The notes below the pieces were generated by a model. It saw nothing but the letters and a program-made list of their open reading frames with translations. It was not told the DNA's origin and ran no database searches. Below are positions 36,707-45,319 of a stretch of DNA of 64,000 nucleotides, in pieces; the first letter of the stretch is position 1; each line of letters opens with the position of its first letter. Where the stretch lies: assembly GCF_004118325.1 (NCBI RefSeq), contig NZ_RDFA01000005.1:1-64000 (forward strand), read 5' to 3'. Position numbers and translations under genes: made by a program. Source of the stretch: Halorientalis pallida (lineage in GTDB: Archaea > Halobacteriota > Halobacteria > Halobacteriales > Haloarculaceae).

Positions 36707-37756
36707 TTAGGGGAGAACGGTCACAAGCCGGGCGGACCAGTAATTGAGTCGGAAACTGCTGTAGCCTTCAGAGAGCCAGTAGGTCCTGACAGTCGCGATA
36801 CGCTCTAGCGAATCGGCCGGATCCTCCCAGGCAAACTCGTAGCCAGCGACAATTCGCTCGTCGACGACGTCGCCCACCTCGTGTTCGGGCCCGTCCCAAT
36901 TGATCGCGACCGTGTGGTCGCCATTGGGTGGTTTGATCCGACCTCGATCCGCAACTTCGACACTAGATGGCGTCTTCGCGACCGTTCCCAGCGTCGCGAG
37001 GTCCGCCGCCCCCATGCTGAACGACTCGTCACCTGCGGAGTGGACACTGTGTTTCACGTCACCCCGAACGGTGTGGTACTCGGCCCGTTCGATATCGACG
37101 TCCTTCGCTTCCTCGAGCAGACGCACGAAGTGGGCAAGTCCGTGGAGGATCTGGTCGTTTTCCTCTTCCATGTCAAGCCGCGTGTCGCCGGCCTGGATCT
37201 CACTACTCCGTCGACCCTGCCCTCCATCTGGACGATCGACGGGCATACAGCTGCACAACAGCGACCCTTCTGGTCCGGTCAGGATCCACGGGTATGGGCC
37301 ACACGGGATGACGGTGTAGTCCGTTGCACTGTACCTGCCGCCGCCAGTGAGCACCCGCAGGGCTTTCTCTAGAGCATCCCCGTCGATGCCGTAGCCGTAT
37401 GCCTCGCAGCACCCGTCGACGTGGGTCACAAGGGGGGCGATCCCGTCGAAGCTCCCGTAGGTATCCGGGATCCCCCAGATCTCGCCACTGCTGAATTCCT
37501 CGACGTACTCGGCAACCTCACCGTCCACGATCCACCGGGTTTGCTGGGGACTGACGTGGCCGGCGCCGGTCTGGATCGAAGATGCTGGCCGTCGCGTCTG
37601 GAGGCCCCACTCGGTATCGGACGATTCCCACTCGGGAGCATCGGATCGATCGGGAGCCTCGGTCAGCCGAGCACACCGGGCGACGCTGGTCGGGGCAGGA
37701 TCGAGGTCTTCTTCTGTACTTCCGAACGCGCTCAGAGACGTGCGAGAGTCGGTCAT
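36707..37756 (-). CDS. Hypothetical accessory protein, 349 aa
   Basis: Not recognised. It starts MTDSRTSLSAFGSTEEDLDP and has no membrane segment or signal peptide. Distinctive parts are SGEIWGIPDTYGSFDGIAPL, VDGCCEAYGYGIDGDALEKA, a short CSC motif (GSLLCSCMPVD) and a C-terminal strand-rich domain (THDVKHS-type pattern near 240, then TVAINWDGPEHEVGDV). The ATG at 37756 is chosen because a hairpin leader precedes it and the 17 residues above come from that leader. It sits between the pcna gene and a small helical protein in one orientation, suggesting an accessory operon of a plasmid or virus. Confidence 0.55.
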   Translation of the reverse strand: MTDSRTSLSAFGSTEEDLDPAPTSVARCARLTEAPDRSDAPEWESSDTEWGLQTRRPASSIQTGAGHVSPQQTRWIVDGEVAEYVEEFSSGEIWGIPDTYGSFDGIAPLVTHVDGCCEAYGYGIDGDALEKALRVLTGGGRYSATDYTVIPCGPYPWILTGPEGSLLCSCMPVDRPDGGQGRRSSEIQAGDTRLDMEEENDQILHGLAHFVRLLEEAKDVDIERAEYHTVRGDVKHSVHSAGDESFSMGAADLATLGTVAKTPSSVEVADRGRIKPPNGDHTVAINWDGPEHEVGDVVDERIVAGYEFAWEDPADSLERIATVRTYWLSEGYSSFRLNYWSARLVTVLP

Positions 37757-37765
37757 GGTAGTCTT

Positions 37766-37801
37766 GGGAGGATCAGTTCTCCCACCTCTCTGGGAGACAA
37801 A
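37766..37801 (-). promoter_or_regulatory. Three-arm hairpin leader of the 349-aa gene
   Basis: In coding orientation: TTTGT, CTCCCA (arm 1), GAGAGG, TGGGAG (arm 2), AACTGATC, CTCCC (arm 3), then 9 bases to the ATG at 37756. Arms 1 and 2 form a perfect 6-bp stem; arms 2 and 3 form a perfect 5-bp alternative. It is the same layout as the leader at 21710-21745. Confidence 0.5.
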
Positions 37802-37819
37802 AAACAAGGTACGAGCCGG

Positions 37820-38194
37820 TCAGGACTCGTTCGCTTCGAGGACGAGGCTGACGGTCCTGGTCGCTAACTCCTCGAACCTGTCGGCGACGTCGTCGCGACC
37901 GCTACGACGGAGCGAGTGTGCAGTCACCCTGTGAGCGAACGCCAGAAGCAGGAGCTCTTGGTCAGCAAGTTCGATCTTGGGATTGACGCTGTCGGTGATT
38001 TCGGCCAGGGATGCGGCGGCGTCGAACGCCCGAGCGAGGTCGTCCAGATCGCCGGCGGTGGGATCGGACGCGTACTGGGCTGCTGTTCGGAGTGCTTCCC
38101 TGTGGGAGAGGGACTCGCCGACCGAGGGTTCGATCGTCGGTGCGCTGTTCGTCGGCTGTGCTGGTCCTGCAGCTGGAGAATTCTTTGTCGACAT
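37820..38194 (-). CDS. Hypothetical small helical protein, 124 aa
   Basis: Not recognised. It starts MSTKNSPAAGPAQPTNSAPT, a disordered 25-residue N-terminus, followed by an all-helical region (LSHREALRTAAQYASDPTAG, DDLARAFDAAASLAE, ELLLLAFAHRVTAHSLRRSG, DRFEELATRTVSLVLEANES). There is no membrane helix and no cysteine pair. The ATG at 38194 is the first in a sensible place; six residues above it belong to the leader. It is co-oriented with the 349-aa gene, 63 bases apart, and with pcna. Confidence 0.5.
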   Translation of the reverse strand: MSTKNSPAAGPAQPTNSAPTIEPSVGESLSHREALRTAAQYASDPTAGDLDDLARAFDAAASLAEITDSVNPKIELADQELLLLAFAHRVTAHSLRRSGRDDVADRFEELATRTVSLVLEANES

Positions 38195-38240
38195 GGATTT
38201 GAGGAATTGCACTGCGGTTGGTTTTAGATTCGATCTTCAG

Positions 38241-38259
38241 CCTCCTGAGAGGGACAAAC
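38241..38259 (-). promoter_or_regulatory. TTTGT/hairpin leader of the 124-aa gene
   Basis: In coding orientation: CGTTTGTC, then CCTC-TCA-GGAGG. The spacer to the ATG at 38194 is unusually long (about 46 bases), so this copy is a weaker match to the group. Confidence 0.35.
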
Positions 38260-38300
38260 GACGCTGTTTGGTCGAGAGGACGAAAGGGGAGAGAACGTTG

Positions 38301-38615
38301 CTAGACGAGATCCTCGGCATCAAGTTCGTCGTCGTGGTACTCCTGGCCAGCCTTGTAGAACACGGGCAGGGCAGTCAGGGCGTAGACGGCCATGACCCCG
38401 ACCATGAGCCAGTAGTCGCTGTAGAAGGCGCCGAGGCCGGCCAGGAGCATCGAGACAGCAAACGAATAGATGATGAAGTAGGCCATGAACCGCTGGTTTT
38501 CCCAGTAGCTGACGAAGTTTGCAGCCATCTCCGGGAGTGCGTCGACGAACTCGCTGCCGAATGTTTTCAGCGAGTCGGTCGATCCCCGGACGCTGGAAAG
38601 GAACCGTCTGATCAT
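38301..38615 (-). CDS. Small two-TM membrane protein, 104 aa
   Basis: Starts MIRRFLSSVRGSTDSL, with a positively charged N-terminus, a soluble stretch, then two membrane helices: FMAYFIIYSFAVSMLLAGLG and YWLMVGVMAVYALTALPVF. The short loop FYSDY lies between them and the C-terminus is acidic (EYHDDELDAEDLV). The function is unknown. Its start overlaps the stop of an upstream 49-residue gene by 4 bases, which suggests translational coupling and supports both genes. Confidence 0.65.
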   Translation of the reverse strand: MIRRFLSSVRGSTDSLKTFGSEFVDALPEMAANFVSYWENQRFMAYFIIYSFAVSMLLAGLGAFYSDYWLMVGVMAVYALTALPVFYKAGQEYHDDELDAEDLV

Positions 38616-38761
38616 CCCAAGACTGGAACAGCCCCGTGGTCTTCTCCGTGGCGGCCGGTCCCTAGAAGTTCCGTCCCCTGCAGTTCGAAGGAGACGATAT
38701 AGCCGTCACGAGAGAGCGATACAGTCGCTTCTTGGATGAGATGGTCGTTGCTGTCAGTCAT
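38612..38761 (-). CDS. Very small protein, 49 aa, coupled to the two-TM protein
   Basis: ATG at 38761, MTDSNDHLIQEATVSLSRDG, then YIVSFELQGTELLGTG, ending VPVLG and TGA. The stop overlaps the next ATG (ATGA), the arrangement used by coupled genes throughout this window. It reads as a small beta-strand protein without motif. The function is unknown. The overlap and the haloarchaeal third-position G/C bias are the only evidence. Confidence 0.45.
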   Translation of the reverse strand: MTDSNDHLIQEATVSLSRDGYIVSFELQGTELLGTGRHGEDHGAVPVLG

Positions 38762-38973
38762 CGATCGAGTCTTTCTTTCCTGCCAACAAAATTGCTGTGG
38801 AACATTACCTCCCCGAATTTCGAAGTGACGATTTCAGAAATCGCAATTTCCAGAATTGGGATGCTGACTGCCGGCCTGGGCTGTCGCTCACACACTCCTG
38901 AGGGGTCCAATGCAGACCGAAAACTATGGTTGTTGAGGCTAGCCCCTTTTTACAGAGGTAATTGAGATGCAGT

Positions 38974-39885
38974 ATGAAATTTGAGCGGCAAAAGGTCCCG
39001 CAACCGGTCTACGGGACAGTCAACGTTTATCGAATCGGGGACACGCTCATCGATACCGGCCACGTCACCGAAGACTCCCGAATGGCGATGGCTGATGCGC
39101 TCGATAGCGGGAGGCTTGCCGATGTCGAGCGTGTGGTTCTGACCCACCCCCACATCGATCACGTCGGCGGGAGTCAGACACTGCCCGAACTTGCGGCGCT
39201 TCCTCACGTTGTCTTTGAGGGCGTGCCGTCGATTATCACTGACTTTCGGCGGTACCTCAAGCGCGTTCACGAAGAGATTCAGGAACGGAGTGTCGGGCTT
39301 GCCGCGGACCGAAGCGCCATCGATGAATCCTACTTCCCGATCGACGATTACGCCGAAGACGACATCCAGATCGGTCGCGTCGTCGGGGACGGCGATACGG
39401 TTCGATTGGGGGAGTATTCGTGTGAAGTCATCCATACCCCGGGCCACTCCAGACAGCATATGGCACTCTGGCATGCCGACAGCAAAACGATGTTCTCGGC
39501 GGATCTCGTATCGACGAACGGCCACTTCATGTACGGCCCGCTCTATGGAGATGTAGGCTCCTACATCGATTCCCTGCAACGACTGCGGACCTACGATGCG
39601 AATTGTTTGGTGCCGGGCCACGGTCCAGTCATTTCGGATCCAACGAAACGGATCGAGGAGGCACTCGGAAAGACTCGGAGGGCCATGAGTGGTATCAAGA
39701 CAGCCGTGGAAACCACCAACGACCGAATCGCAGCCAGCCAACTCGCCAGAGAGGTGTTCGAAGCGACGGAGGAGACGATCGGGTTCCTCACGCTCGTCGT
39801 GTGTGAGTACTTGGAGTATCTCGAAGACGAAAATGAAGTCGTCATTTCGTACGCAGAGGACGGTATTTTTGCAGCATCAAGTTGA
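38974..39885 (+). CDS. MBL-fold metallo-hydrolase
   Basis: A 303-residue metallo-beta-lactamase-fold hydrolase. Metal ligands are in THPHIDHVGG (HxHxDH), HTPGHSRQHM, FSADLVST (Asp bridging ligand) and LVPGHGPV (final His). The fold covers glyoxalase II-like thioesterases and lactonases. Its position before a UbiD pair and near several acyl-CoA ligases makes a CoA-thioesterase or lactone hydrolase plausible, but the substrate is unknown. The ATG at 38974 (MKFERQKVPQPVYGTVNVY) is used; a T-rich TATA-like box lies about 25 bases upstream. Confidence 0.85.
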   Translation: MKFERQKVPQPVYGTVNVYRIGDTLIDTGHVTEDSRMAMADALDSGRLADVERVVLTHPHIDHVGGSQTLPELAALPHVVFEGVPSIITDFRRYLKRVHEEIQERSVGLAADRSAIDESYFPIDDYAEDDIQIGRVVGDGDTVRLGEYSCEVIHTPGHSRQHMALWHADSKTMFSADLVSTNGHFMYGPLYGDVGSYIDSLQRLRTYDANCLVPGHGPVISDPTKRIEEALGKTRRAMSGIKTAVETTNDRIAASQLAREVFEATEETIGFLTLVVCEYLEYLEDENEVVISYAEDGIFAASS

Positions 39886-39960
39886 GCCGGGACACCGGTT
39901 CCATTGAAACAGTAGGAGGTGACCGCGGAGAAAGTCGCTTCGGAGTGCGTTGACGGTACA

Positions 39961-39968
39961 TATTTTAC
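39961..39968 (+). promoter_or_regulatory. TATA-like box upstream of the UbiD operon
   Basis: TATTTTAC lies 52-59 bases before the ATG at 40020, implying a 5' leader of about 25-30 bases. Positional evidence only. Confidence 0.4.
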
Positions 39969-40019
39969 AGTGGCGCTAGAGACTCCTAGGAACATCCACG
40001 AAACAATCGGGGCCTTGTA

Positions 40020-40514
40020 ATGTCGAACCACTACATCACATCAGCAGACCATCTACCCGAGGAGTCACAGGCTGAAACCACGCTTCAGATCACAGACGCC
40101 CAGACAAAACGAATCTTTGAGGCACGCGTACGGATCGCACAGGACCCGGACAAACTCACCGATCCGGAGCCGGTGACAGTCGTCGCTGGCCCACACGAGA
40201 ACGTCAGCGAAACCAGATATATCGAGCTCCTCGATGAAACCGATACGTCGGGCTTCGACCGAGAGTTGTTGACCCAGTTAGCGACCGAACAAGAGACCCG
40301 CTCGAATATCCTCAACACTCGGTCCGACGACCTGAGCGTACTACTCCGATATCTCGTCGAAACCGGCGAGTACGAATCAACTGCCAACGCGCTCCGCGAA
40401 ATCGCCTTTAGTTACCTCGCTGCAGAACATCCGGCCCTCATCGACACCTACGCCGAGGTCCGTGAGGAGTTGGACGACGATCCGCTCGGGCGTGCTCTCG
40501 AGCAACGAGAGTGA
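40020..40514 (+). CDS. Small protein of the UbiD operon, 164 aa
   Basis: Not recognised as a named family. MSNHYITSADHLPEESQAET opens a strand-rich first half (TDPEPVTVVAGPHENVSE). The second half is helical (LSVLLRYLVETGEYESTANA, then LREIAFSYLAAEHPALIDTY) with a ribbon-helix-helix flavour (ESTANALREIAFSYL). It starts the operon and is followed 3 bases after its stop by ubiD. It could be a regulator, a small subunit or an assembly partner of the UbiD enzyme; the sequence does not decide. Confidence 0.6.
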   Translation: MSNHYITSADHLPEESQAETTLQITDAQTKRIFEARVRIAQDPDKLTDPEPVTVVAGPHENVSETRYIELLDETDTSGFDRELLTQLATEQETRSNILNTRSDDLSVLLRYLVETGEYESTANALREIAFSYLAAEHPALIDTYAEVREELDDDPLGRALEQRE

Positions 40515-40517
40515 CCA

Positions 40518-42023
40518 ATGGCTGCCAACTCGTTTCGCGACTATCTCGACCTGCTCGATGCGGATGGCTGGATTCGGACGTTCGAGGAGTCGGTATCATG
40601 GGACCTCGAAGCCAGTGCAGTGACGATGCTCGCTAATGTCCGTGATGGGCCGATTCCCTTTTTCCAGTCGATCGCAGGGCTGGAAACGGAGACGAAGCTG
40701 GTCGGTGATCCGTACCGCGGCCCCCGTTCCCGTCCGTGGGACCACTTTGCTCGTGCGCTGGGGTTTTCAGCGGGACTCTCGGGGCGCACGTACTACGACC
40801 GTGTCATCGACCGACTCCACACACCGACGGAGCCGCGACTCGTCGACCGACAGGACGCCCCCTGCAAAACGACGATCCGGACGGGCGGTGACGTCGACCT
40901 CCTCTCGTTTCCGTGGCCGTACATTCACGAGGGTGACGGGGGGCGATACTCGAACCTCCACACGGTCGTCGCACCGGATCCCGACACGGAGTGGGGGCGC
41001 TGGTCGAGCCATCGGATGATGCTCCACGACGATTCGCAGGCCAGTCTGCTGTTACTGGCCGGCGAGCAGGTCCCTAACCGGTACTACTATGACTACGAAC
41101 CACGGGACGAACCGATGCCGATCGCAGTCGTCATCGGCGCGGAACCCACTGTCGAGTGCACTGCGGATATGTGGATTCCGTCCGGTCGGAGTGAAGCTGC
41201 CTTCGCGGGTGGACTCAAGAACGGGCCCGTAACTCTCGTCGAGTGCGAGACGAGTGACCTGTACGTCCCGGCGACGGCCGAGCTGGTGCTCGAAGGGCAC
41301 GTTCGCCCTGCGGATCGTCTTGACGAGGGCCCGTTCGGGGACTACTTCGGGTACATGAACGGGCCACGTCGGTCCATGCCGGTGTTCGAGGTTGACGCGA
41401 TTACGCACCGACGAGAACCACGTCTCCCCTTCTGCGTCGAGGGAACCGGCGTCGGATATGGGCAAAACTCTTCGAGCACACTCCGAGTCGCGGCGGCCGG
41501 GCCCGACGCGACGGTCGGGCTCAGGGCCGCCGGTTTCGATGTCGAAATGGCGGTTCCGTGGCAGTTTACGTCACGAACCGTCTGGGTTATTTCGACGGAC
41601 TGTCCCTACCCGGGATACCTCCACGAGCTCGCGAACTTTATTTTCACGACGTGGGGAATGCTCCATATCGACTTCTTTGTGTTCGTCGATGCCGATGTTG
41701 ATCCGCACAACCCACGAGCGGTGCTTTCGACAATCGCACTCGACGCCGATCCGGATGCCGATTTCCACCAATTCGGTGTCGAACGGATGCCAAAAGTCCC
41801 GCTCAACATCTACCAGACGCCCGACGAGAAAGGGAGCGCAGATGTGGGAACCTCGAAGGCCAAGACTGCCAAAGCTTACATCGATGCGACAACCGATGGT
41901 GACCCGAAGGAATCGACTTCGGCCGCCGAAACCCGGAAACAAGCCCAGGAACGCCTGGTCGAGGCCGGACTAGACGCTGGACGCTTCGACCGCCTCGACG
42001 AGCGGGAGGGCGAGTCACGATGA
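40518..42023 (+). CDS. UbiD-family prFMN-dependent (de)carboxylase, catalytic subunit
   Basis: A 501-residue UbiD-family enzyme that would use prenylated FMN to add or remove CO2 from an aromatic or conjugated acid. Family motifs: DLLSFPWPYIHEGDGGRY, SSHRMMLHD (the Arg of the active site) and DEGPFGDYFGYMNGPR, with the conserved acidic residues of the E-R-E network and the metal/prFMN site. Its stop overlaps the next gene's ATG (4 bases). No UbiX-type prenyltransferase is in the window, so the cofactor would be supplied from elsewhere. The operon with a second UbiD-like subunit recalls phenylphosphate-carboxylase-type multi-subunit enzymes. The substrate is unknown. Confidence 0.88.
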   Translation: MAANSFRDYLDLLDADGWIRTFEESVSWDLEASAVTMLANVRDGPIPFFQSIAGLETETKLVGDPYRGPRSRPWDHFARALGFSAGLSGRTYYDRVIDRLHTPTEPRLVDRQDAPCKTTIRTGGDVDLLSFPWPYIHEGDGGRYSNLHTVVAPDPDTEWGRWSSHRMMLHDDSQASLLLLAGEQVPNRYYYDYEPRDEPMPIAVVIGAEPTVECTADMWIPSGRSEAAFAGGLKNGPVTLVECETSDLYVPATAELVLEGHVRPADRLDEGPFGDYFGYMNGPRRSMPVFEVDAITHRREPRLPFCVEGTGVGYGQNSSSTLRVAAAGPDATVGLRAAGFDVEMAVPWQFTSRTVWVISTDCPYPGYLHELANFIFTTWGMLHIDFFVFVDADVDPHNPRAVLSTIALDADPDADFHQFGVERMPKVPLNIYQTPDEKGSADVGTSKAKTAKAYIDATTDGDPKESTSAAETRKQAQERLVEAGLDAGRFDRLDEREGESR

Positions 42024-43390
42024 TTCCGTTTGCGCAGTACGTACAGGGACTGGCCGGCGACGACGATCTCGTGCACCTCGACGGGCCATTCGACGTTCCG
42101 GTCGATGTCCTCGCTGGTGAGGCGCTTCGTGCGAGCGGCCCGGCCCTCCAGTTCGAGCGCTCCAACGGGGTCGATCTGGTCAGTGGAGTGTTCAGTGGCG
42201 CGGATCTGATGCAGCAACGCGACGCTCAACCGTGGTCACGACTCTCGCTCGGACTCGGGTTGGATCCCGACGCGACACTCGTCGACCTCCTGGAGCGGAT
42301 CAGCGATCTCGGACCGGGCGCCGTGGACCCGGACCCGACCTATACGGGGCAGTCGGCGTCGGGGACAGATGCAGACGTACAGGAAGTACAATTGCCACAG
42401 GGGGAGGCCGACACGTGGCCCGCGCTGACACTCGGTGTTGCGTCGGTTGCAACGGCTGACGGGACACATTGGGCGCCGATCCACGGCTCGGTTGTGAGTG
42501 GCGAAAAACTCAGGGTCCGCGTGCCCGATTCCTTACAGTCGCTCCTAAGCGACGACGCAACGATCACGATCACCCTCGGCGTCCCGCCGGCAGCTATCAC
42601 GGCTGCGTACCTGCTTGCCGTCACCGAGCGCGTCGACACGCCGATTCAGTCCTGTGGGGTGGCCAGCGCTGTCCCGCTCGTGCCGACGAACGGCGGACTC
42701 GTCCCGAGTACGACGGAGATCGTCGTCGAGACGAAGATTACCGACCGACAGCCGGACTTCCGGTCCGACCGTCGAGAAGCCTGGGAGTACGTTACCGAAA
42801 GTGAGTCGCTCTCGCTGTCAGTCGAGCGTGTCCTCACCACCGACGATCCGGTCGTTCCCGTCACCCCAGTCGGCCGGCCGCTCGCTGACGATCTCCAACT
42901 CACGGGGTTGACGACGGCTGCGGCACTTTACCACCGAGTCAACAACTACTGGGGCATCTCGCCCGTGGAGTGGATTCTCGTGCCGGCGGAAGCCGAACTT
43001 GGCGTCTGTTTTGTGGCCAGCGATGTCCTCTATGCTGGGTTTGAGTGGCAACTTGCCAACATTCTCTTCTCGTTCTCGTCGCTGTTCGATACCGTCGCCA
43101 TCGTCGACGAGGACGTCCCACCACAGGACTTCGGCCGTGTTCTGGCCGACATCTGGCTGAAGGCCCACCCCGCTCGCGACTGGATTTTTAGCGACCCGGA
43201 CGCGCCTGCGGCGACACGGCCCCGGTACAGACGGGACGGCGAGACGGGATCTCGCGTGTACGTCAATGCAGCCTGGGATCCGCGCTGGGAGGATACGTAC
43301 ATCGCACCACGTGTCACGTTCGAGAACTCGTTCCCGAGCGTCGTCCGCGATACGGCATTGGCGCTGTGGAACGAAGAAACTACCAGCTGA
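42020..43390 (+). CDS. UbiD-like second subunit, probably non-catalytic
   Basis: A 456-residue protein with the UbiD overall layout (APIHGSVVSGEKLRVRVPDS, ITITLGVPPAAITAAYLL, EIVVETKITDR, WGISPVEWILVPAEAELGVC, FEWQLANILFSFSSLFDTVA) but without the EGPFGxY active-site motif of its partner. At that position I read RSDRREAWEYV. It overlaps the catalytic ubiD by 4 bases (ATGA), so the two are made together and probably form a hetero-oligomer. A structural or regulatory role, or a divergent active site, is inferred. It ends just before a 212-base AT-rich gap. Confidence 0.75.
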   Translation: MIPFAQYVQGLAGDDDLVHLDGPFDVPVDVLAGEALRASGPALQFERSNGVDLVSGVFSGADLMQQRDAQPWSRLSLGLGLDPDATLVDLLERISDLGPGAVDPDPTYTGQSASGTDADVQEVQLPQGEADTWPALTLGVASVATADGTHWAPIHGSVVSGEKLRVRVPDSLQSLLSDDATITITLGVPPAAITAAYLLAVTERVDTPIQSCGVASAVPLVPTNGGLVPSTTEIVVETKITDRQPDFRSDRREAWEYVTESESLSLSVERVLTTDDPVVPVTPVGRPLADDLQLTGLTTAAALYHRVNNYWGISPVEWILVPAEAELGVCFVASDVLYAGFEWQLANILFSFSSLFDTVAIVDEDVPPQDFGRVLADIWLKAHPARDWIFSDPDAPAATRPRYRRDGETGSRVYVNAAWDPRWEDTYIAPRVTFENSFPSVVRDTALALWNEETTS

Positions 43391-43570
43391 GTCCCGTTAC
43401 CTGCCTTCATCGAGGTTGAACTCCGCCGTTAGTATTAACTCTGAGAAACAAAATCATAAGTATACACCGAAAACGATCCTGTTTACGCAATACTACAGTC
43501 TATTATTTCCTTCAAAGGTCAATAACTTACTTTTCTTCCAATAATAATAAAAATAAAATTTTACAGTACA

Positions 43571-43578
43571 TTTATATA
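43571..43578 (+). promoter_or_regulatory. TATA box for the 43603 ligase operon
   Basis: TTTATATA lies 25-32 bases before the ATG at 43603, at the end of an AT-rich stretch (about 43435-43580). The spacing indicates a leaderless transcript. Confidence 0.65.
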
Positions 43579-43602
43579 AGGGGCCACAATTCCGAGCGGT
43601 GT

Positions 43603-45285
43603 ATGGTGACCAGCCACAACCTCACGGACTACGAAACGGTTCGGGAAGAGTTCTCGTGGGACGACATCTACGCGGAAGCCGACTGGGATGCGCCGAACGA
43701 ACTGAACATCGGGCACGAGGTCGCCGACCGCCACGCGACCGACCGTGGACAGGTCGCGCTCTATCAAGTCGGAACCGACGGGGAACTGACCACGATGACG
43801 TTCTGGGAACTCGCCGACCGATCGAGCCAGTTCGCCAACGTCCTCGCGGACCTCGGCGTCGAGCAGGGGGAACGTGTCTTCTCGTATATGCCCCGAATCC
43901 CCGAACACTACGTGGCGCTGGTCGGGACACTCAAGCACGGCGCCGTCTGGGGGAGCGTCAACGAACGATTTGGCCCCGACGGGATCTCTTATCGGCTGGA
44001 CGACTGCGACGCGAAGGTTGTCATCACAACGACGGACAATCGCGATACGGTCGAAGACGCGCTAGACGACGCGCCAGCAGTCGAACACGTGATCACCGTC
44101 GACCGCGGCGGTGGTGCACCGGCCGACGACGTGGTTTTCAACACCGCGCTGGACGAGGCGAGTACTGAGTACGAGGTTGCCGAGACCGGCGGTGAAGACG
44201 ATGCTCTGCTGTACTACACGTCTGGAACGACCGGCCTCGCCAAGGGCGTCCTCCACAAACAGCGCTGGATCGCCGGCGTCGCGGCGACCCAGAAGTACGC
44301 CGTCGACCTCCAAGACGGGGACCTCTACTGGTCGACCGGCGACCTTGGCTGGCTGACGGGTGCGATCAACACGCTCGGCGCGTGGTTCTGGGGCACCTCA
44401 CTGTTCACCTACGAGGGCGAGTTCGACCCCGAAGAGTGGGCCGACTTACTCGATGAGTACCCGATCAACGTCCTGTTCTCGGTCCCGACAGCCTACCGGA
44501 TGCTTCGGGAGAACGAAGAGGTACTCGACGACGCCAATCTTGACCTGCGACATGCCCTCTCGATCGGTGAACCACTCAGCGCCGGCGTCGTTGAGTGGGG
44601 CGAGGAGGAACTCGGCGTCACCATCCTCGATACGTACGGCCAGACCGAGACCGGGAATATGATTATCAACAACTATCCGACGATGGATCTCCGGCCGGGG
44701 TCGATGGGGAAGCCACTCCCGGGTATCGAAGCCGACATCGTCGATCCCGAGACGGGCGAGGTCATGGAACCTGGCGAAACCGGCGAGATCGCCCAGCGTG
44801 GGGACTACCCGTGTTTCTTCGCCGAGTTCTGGGAGAAACCTGAGAAGACCCGGAAGGCCTTCGTCGACGGCCCCGACGGCGAGTGGTATCTCTCGGGCGA
44901 CTTGGCACACAAAGACGAAGACGGCTACTTCTGGTTCGAGGGGCGGGCCGACGACGTGATCCTCTCGTCGGGCTACCGGATTGGTCCCTTTGAAGTCGAG
45001 AGTTCGCTGGGCGAACACGAGGCCGTTGCCGAGGCAGCGGTTGTCCCCAAACCCCACGAAGAACGGGGCAACATCGTCAAGGCCTATCTCGTTCCGAGCG
45101 AGGGGTCGGAGCCGTCCGATAGTCTCGCGGAGGACATCCAGAACCACGTAAAAGAGGAACTCTCGGCACACGAGTACCCACGCGAGATCGAGTTCCGTGA
45201 TGAACTGCCCAAGACGGTGACGGGCAAGATCCGCCGGACCGAACTCCAGGACGAAGCCGAGGAAGAAGCCGACGTTGAGCCCTGA
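43603..45285 (+). CDS. Acyl-CoA synthetase, acetyl/medium-chain type
   Basis: A 560-residue ANL ligase of the AcsA/medium-chain (MACS-like) type. The ATP loop is LYYTSGTTGLAKGVLH; other motifs are LDTYGQTETGN, GEWYLSGDLAHKDEDGYFWF, GRADDVILSSGYRIGPFEVE and the C-terminal LPKTVTGKIRRTEL with the acetylation-type Lys. Within-cluster position before an acyl-CoA dehydrogenase and a carboxylase suggests a branched short-chain acid such as isovalerate, but this is inferred. It has a clear TATA promoter and starts the 43603-52516 gene set. Confidence 0.9.
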   Translation: MVTSHNLTDYETVREEFSWDDIYAEADWDAPNELNIGHEVADRHATDRGQVALYQVGTDGELTTMTFWELADRSSQFANVLADLGVEQGERVFSYMPRIPEHYVALVGTLKHGAVWGSVNERFGPDGISYRLDDCDAKVVITTTDNRDTVEDALDDAPAVEHVITVDRGGGAPADDVVFNTALDEASTEYEVAETGGEDDALLYYTSGTTGLAKGVLHKQRWIAGVAATQKYAVDLQDGDLYWSTGDLGWLTGAINTLGAWFWGTSLFTYEGEFDPEEWADLLDEYPINVLFSVPTAYRMLRENEEVLDDANLDLRHALSIGEPLSAGVVEWGEEELGVTILDTYGQTETGNMIINNYPTMDLRPGSMGKPLPGIEADIVDPETGEVMEPGETGEIAQRGDYPCFFAEFWEKPEKTRKAFVDGPDGEWYLSGDLAHKDEDGYFWFEGRADDVILSSGYRIGPFEVESSLGEHEAVAEAAVVPKPHEERGNIVKAYLVPSEGSEPSDSLAEDIQNHVKEELSAHEYPREIEFRDELPKTVTGKIRRTELQDEAEEEADVEP

Positions 45286-45319
45286 CACTTGCTGAGCAGA
45301 GCCGCAATATTATATATCA

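Noticed and set aside
45306-45317. AATATTATATAT run just before the acyl-CoA dehydrogenase as a TATA box
   Set aside because: It ends only 2 bases before the ATG, so a transcript from it would start inside the gene; the gene is more likely read from the upstream ligase promoter.
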